From Chitinophaga sp. S165 (lineage in GTDB: Bacteria; Bacteroidota; Bacteroidia; Chitinophagales; Chitinophagaceae), in assembly GCF_003182155.1 (NCBI RefSeq), contig NZ_QGTG01000007.1, positions 62,001 to 126,000 on the forward strand: a stretch of DNA of 64,000 bases, in the 5' to 3' direction. The notes under the pieces were generated by a model, which saw only the letters and a list, made by a program, of their open reading frames with translations, did not search any database and was not told where the DNA came from. A program made the translations under genes and the position numbers. Below are positions 61,244 to 64,000 of the stretch, piece by piece. Each line of letters begins with the position of its first letter. Within the stretch, counting starts at the first letter, position 1.

Positions 61244-62056
61244 TTATAGATTACTCACTACCGCTGCAAAGATCTCACTCAACTTCTTATCCGCAGTTCC
61301 TGCTACAGCAATGATCTCTTCGATAGACACCGGGTGCAGGTTGTCAGGATCACATTCGTCTGTAATCACAGAAACTGTCGCACATGGCAATTGCAACTGA
61401 TTAGCTACGATCACTTCAGGCACGGTGCTCATGCCAACAATATCGGCGCCGATAGTACGCAGATAACGGTATTCTGCCCTTGTCTCCAGATTAGGTCCGG
61501 TAACGGCTGCATACACTCCATTGGTATGCATCTTATGCCCCAGCACAGATGCTTCAGCTAATAATGCTTCACCCAGCACAGGATCGTAGGGACGGCTCAT
61601 GTCGGGAAAACGGGGGCCGAATTCAGGCGAATTAAGACCACGAAGCGGATTATCTGTCTGAAGATTAATATGATCATCCAGGAGTACCATATCGCCTTTG
61701 GAATAGGCTTTATTGATACCACCGGCAGCGTTGCTCAGTAACAGATGTTGAATGCCGAGGGCTTTCATGACACGGATCGGGAACGTGATCTGCTGCATAG
61801 TATAGCCTTCGTAGTAATGGAACCTGCCCTGCATGGCAATAACAGGTGTGTCGCCAATATGTCCGTAGATCAGTTGTCCTTTGTGGGATTCCACAGTCGA
61901 TTCCGGAAAGTGCGGGATCTGGTGATACGGGATACTTTTCTGGACCTTGATATGATTGACCAGTTGACCGAGGCCGGTTCCCAGCACGATGCCTACGCGG
62001 GCAGGCTGGAGGTCTTTCAGAAAGGCTGCTGCGTCTTTTATTTGCTGTTGAAGCAT
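61244..62056 (-). CDS. punA: Purine-nucleoside phosphorylase (trimeric PNP type)
   Basis: The enzyme phosphorolyses inosine and guanosine (and deoxy forms) to free bases and (deoxy)ribose-1-phosphate. The 270-residue product is the trimeric PNP/MTAP type: VGIVLGTGLGQLV (phosphate loop, 21-33), QGRFHYYEGY, LLLSNAAGGIN, GPNLETRAEYR, GADIVGMSTVPEVIVA. The MSTVPE block is typical of PNP rather than MTAP. It is cytosolic and monocistronic. Confidence 0.95.
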   Translation of the reverse strand: MLQQQIKDAAAFLKDLQPARVGIVLGTGLGQLVNHIKVQKSIPYHQIPHFPESTVESHKGQLIYGHIGDTPVIAMQGRFHYYEGYTMQQITFPIRVMKALGIQHLLLSNAAGGINKAYSKGDMVLLDDHINLQTDNPLRGLNSPEFGPRFPDMSRPYDPVLGEALLAEASVLGHKMHTNGVYAAVTGPNLETRAEYRYLRTIGADIVGMSTVPEVIVANQLQLPCATVSVITDECDPDNLHPVSIEEIIAVAGTADKKLSEIFAAVVSNL

Positions 62057-62202
62057 GGTTTTATCAATTACGAATTATCAATGACAGTTAGAGCAGCGAA
62101 GGTAACAGGTAATTCTTTATTGCCGATTGACATTCGTCAAATAGTATAGGCGGGTTAGTTTCCGGGGGATGATCAGGAACGTTTACAAGCATCCGCCGTA
62201 AA

Positions 62203-62247
62203 TAAAAACAGCGGTGAGACACAGTCTGAAAAGTGCCTCACCGCTGT
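62203..62247 (-). terminator. Intrinsic terminator of the small DUF1080 gene
   Basis: ACAGCGGTGAG (62208-62218) and CTCACCGCTGT (62237-62247) form a perfect 11-bp stem around an 18-base loop; on the minus strand TTTTTATT follows. It begins 14 bases after the stop of the gene at 62262. Confidence 0.88.
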
Positions 62248-62261
62248 TGAAGTATGATGTC

Positions 62262-62861
62262 TTAGTCTAAAGTCGTAATGGAAAGATTCTTCCACCTTAC
62301 TTTGATGCCTCCGCCGGAGTGGATCTGAAGTGCGATCTGACCATTGGCGCCGCCGATCTTTTCATCGGTGAGCTGGATCATTTCATGACCATTCAGGATA
62401 GTAGTAACACTATTACCTTTTACGATCACCTTCATCGTATTCCATTGCCCCTCTTTCAGATATTGTTCTTTATCGGCTGAAGGCTGGATCAGCCATCCGC
62501 GGCCGTAAGATTCGTATATACCTCCGGTATGGCTGCCTTTCGGTGCTACTTCTGCCTGCCAGCCGGTGATCTTTGTACCTTCAATGGAGGAGTGGAAGAA
62601 CACACCGCTGTTACCATTGGCCTCCTGTTTGAATTGTACGGACAGTTCAAAGTTTTTGAATGACTGATTGGTAGCCAGGTAACCATATTCCTTATCAGGA
62701 CCGCTTTCACAAACGAGGTTACCGTCTTCTACATACCATTTCTCGGTACCATATACTTTCCAGCCTTCAAGGTTTTTGCCGTTGAAGAGGGATTGTTTCT
62801 GCGCGAAGAGGAAAGGACTACCCATGAACACGGCCGCAGCCAGCAAAAAGAGTTTTTTCAT
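62262..62861 (-). CDS. DUF1080-family exported protein (short, single domain)
   Basis: The 199-residue product has a signal peptide (LFLLAAAVFMGSPFLFA, cleavage before QKQ) and one compact DUF1080 domain: SLFNGKNLEGWKVYG, NFELSVQFKQEANGNSGV, EAEVAPKG-type (here WQAEVAPKGSHTGGIYE), NGHEMIQL, GQIALQIHSGGGIKVRW. It is the third DUF1080 gene of the window, unlinked to a SusC/SusD pair here. It is probably a periplasmic glycosidase-like enzyme acting on keto-glycosides. The minus-strand transcript is monocistronic. Confidence 0.9.
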   Translation of the reverse strand: MKKLFLLAAAVFMGSPFLFAQKQSLFNGKNLEGWKVYGTEKWYVEDGNLVCESGPDKEYGYLATNQSFKNFELSVQFKQEANGNSGVFFHSSIEGTKITGWQAEVAPKGSHTGGIYESYGRGWLIQPSADKEQYLKEGQWNTMKVIVKGNSVTTILNGHEMIQLTDEKIGGANGQIALQIHSGGGIKVRWKNLSITTLD

Positions 62862-62924
62862 TTTTCAGAACGGTTTAATAACTAAAAAGAATACGTGGTA
62901 CTTAAATGTAAGAAACTAAAAATA

Positions 62925-62956
62925 AAAAAGGCGTCCTGTTTTCAGGACGCCTTTTA
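62925..62956. terminator. Terminator of rny
   Basis: AAAAGGCGTCCTG (62926-62938) and CAGGACGCCTTTT (62943-62955) form a perfect 13-bp stem around TTTT. It is bidirectional by sequence and lies 24 bases beyond the rny stop codon on the minus strand. Confidence 0.92.
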
Positions 62957-62979
62957 AAATAGGTTATACAGTTGTCAGT

Positions 62980-64000
62980 TTAGCGCGCTACGTTCACGGC
63001 ACGTTTCTCACGGATCACGGTTACTTTGATCTGACCAGGGTACTGCATTTCAGTCTGGATCTTGTTAGCGATCTCGAAAGACAGACGGTCAGCGTCGTTA
63101 TCTGTTACTTTATCACTTTCAACGATCACGCGCAGTTCGCGGCCTGCCTGGATAGCGTAAGCTTTTTCCACACCATCATGGGCGAGGGCCAGGTTTTCCA
63201 GGTCTTTGATACGTTGCAGGTAGCTCTGCATGATCTCACGACGAGCACCCGGACGTGCACCACTGATGGCGTCACAAGCCTGGATGATAGGGGAGATCAC
63301 ATATTGCATTTCCATTTCATCGTGGTGCGCGCCGATAGCGTTCACTACCGCAGCGTGCTCACCGTATTTCTCAGCCAGTTTAGCGCCCAGCAGTGCGTGG
63401 CTCAGTTCAGTTTCTTCATCAGGTACTTTACCAATGTCGTGCAGCAGACCGGCACGTTTAGCCAGTTTAGGGTTCAGACCCAGTTCCGCAGCCATTACAG
63501 CACAAAGGTTAGCAGTTTCTTTAGAGTGCATCAGGAGGTTCTGACCGTAAGAAGAACGGAAACGCATCTTACCTACCAGACGAACGAGTTCTTTATGTAA
63601 GCCATGGATACCCAGCTCGATCACAGTTCTTTCACCGATATCCATTACTTGTTCTTCCAGTTGTTTCTTAGTCTTTTCTACTACTTCTTCGATACGTGCA
63701 GGGTGGATACGTCCGTCCTGTACCAGGCGTTGCAGGGATAAACGGGCGATCTCACGGCGTAATGGATCGAAGGAAGACAGTACGATCGCTTCAGGGGTAT
63801 CATCTACGATCAGGTCAACACCGGTAGCGGCTTCAATAGCACGGATGTTACGTCCTTCACGGCCGATGATCTGGCCTTTGATCTCGTCGCTTTCCAGGTT
63901 GAACACGGTAATAGCGTTCTCGATGGTCTGCTCGGCAGCAGTACGCTGGATGGACTGTATGATGATCTTTTTAGCTTCTTTGTTTGCTTTCAGTTTAGCA
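62980..64000 (-). CDS. rny: Ribonuclease Y, 3' part (gene continues beyond the window)
   Basis: RNase Y is a membrane-anchored endoribonuclease that starts mRNA decay. The last 340 residues are in the window: the end of the coiled-coil region (AKLKANKEAKKIIIQSIQRTA, shown only as its first part AKLKANKEAKKIII), the KH domain (GQIIGREGRNIRAIEAATG), and the HD domain with HSKETANLCAVMAAELG, LLHDIGKV (the HD motif) and AIGAHHDEME, ending VTVIREKRAVNVAR. The N-terminal membrane anchor lies beyond 64000, so the gene is truncated by the window edge, not broken. Confidence 0.96.
   Translation of the reverse strand, partial: AKLKANKEAKKIIIQSIQRTAAEQTIENAITVFNLESDEIKGQIIGREGRNIRAIEAATGVDLIVDDTPEAIVLSSFDPLRREIARLSLQRLVQDGRIHPARIEEVVEKTKKQLEEQVMDIGERTVIELGIHGLHKELVRLVGKMRFRSSYGQNLLMHSKETANLCAVMAAELGLNPKLAKRAGLLHDIGKVPDEETELSHALLGAKLAEKYGEHAAVVNAIGAHHDEMEMQYVISPIIQACDAISGARPGARREIMQSYLQRIKDLENLALAHDGVEKAYAIQAGRELRVIVESDKVTDNDADRLSFEIANKIQTEMQYPGQIKVTVIREKRAVNVAR

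Overview
The window looks like chromosome from a Bacteroidota bacterium of the Chitinophaga / Chitinophagaceae type. The evidence is two SusC/SusD outer-membrane pairs, many lipoproteins, promoters of the TTG-N17-21-TAnnTTTG type, few Shine-Dalgarno sequences, an enlarged SecA with a SEC-C tail, RNase Y, and gene families common in that phylum (TMEM220-like, DUF1080, SPOR, WG repeats). This placement is inferred from gene content alone. No rRNA, tRNA, CRISPR array, phage or transposase was seen.

Layout. 1-5.7 kb: glyA, a secreted protein of unknown function, and a four-gene operon (ABC ATPase, permease, GntR/YtrA-type repressor, exported adhesin-like protein) behind a perfect operator palindrome. 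5.7-8.1 kb: deoC, a SPOR protein and an M20 amidohydrolase on the minus strand. 8.2-11.6 kb: a tandem family of four paralogous lipoproteins, three with collagen-like Gly-Pro-rich linkers. 12-16.4 kb: secA and a DUF4253-like lipoprotein. 16.4-17.3 kb: no convincing gene, but three different tandem repeats that all have an 11-bp unit. 17.3-19.7 kb: a GT2 glycosyltransferase and a polytopic membrane partner. 20.5-28.6 kb: a plus-strand set that looks like periplasmic sugar oxidation and 3-keto-glycoside breakdown: Gfo/Idh/MocA dehydrogenase, sugar epimerase, cytochrome c lipoprotein, DUF1080 hydrolase, ThuA protein, and a 1138-residue ThuA / quinoprotein dehydrogenase / PKD / cytochrome c / CBM-like fusion. 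28.7-31.4 kb: a TMEM220-like protein, then an RtcB RNA ligase with the release-factor homologue PrfH. 31.9-38.6 kb: SusC/SusD and a cytochrome c / FG-GAP lipoprotein. 39-45.9 kb: a complete eboABCDEF cluster. 45.9-50.3 kb: assorted genes (membrane protein, TauE/SafE exporter, MmcQ/YjbR, DUF885). 50.6-56.9 kb: a two-domain DUF1080 protein divergent from a second SusC/SusD pair, with two LacI-type operators between them. 57-64 kb: DJ-1/PfpI, WG-repeat protein, atpG, scpB with a very long acidic tail, purine nucleoside phosphorylase, a third DUF1080 protein, and the 3' part of rny.

The theme of the accessory part is glycan/glycoside scavenging. SusC/SusD pairs would import oligosaccharides; DUF1080, ThuA, Gfo/Idh/MocA, epimerase and quinoprotein modules would oxidise and cleave sugars, passing electrons to small membrane-anchored c-type cytochromes. 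Two self-contained systems sit beside it: RtcB-PrfH (ribosome rescue/repair) and the ebo cluster (precursor handling toward the periplasm in cyanobacteria; its cargo here is unknown). The observations most worth following are the 11-bp repeat cluster, the paired operators at the divergent DUF1080/SusC promoter, hairpins at several gene junctions of the sugar-oxidation locus (one of them a terminator-like structure over a start codon), and a probable structured RNA upstream of eboA.
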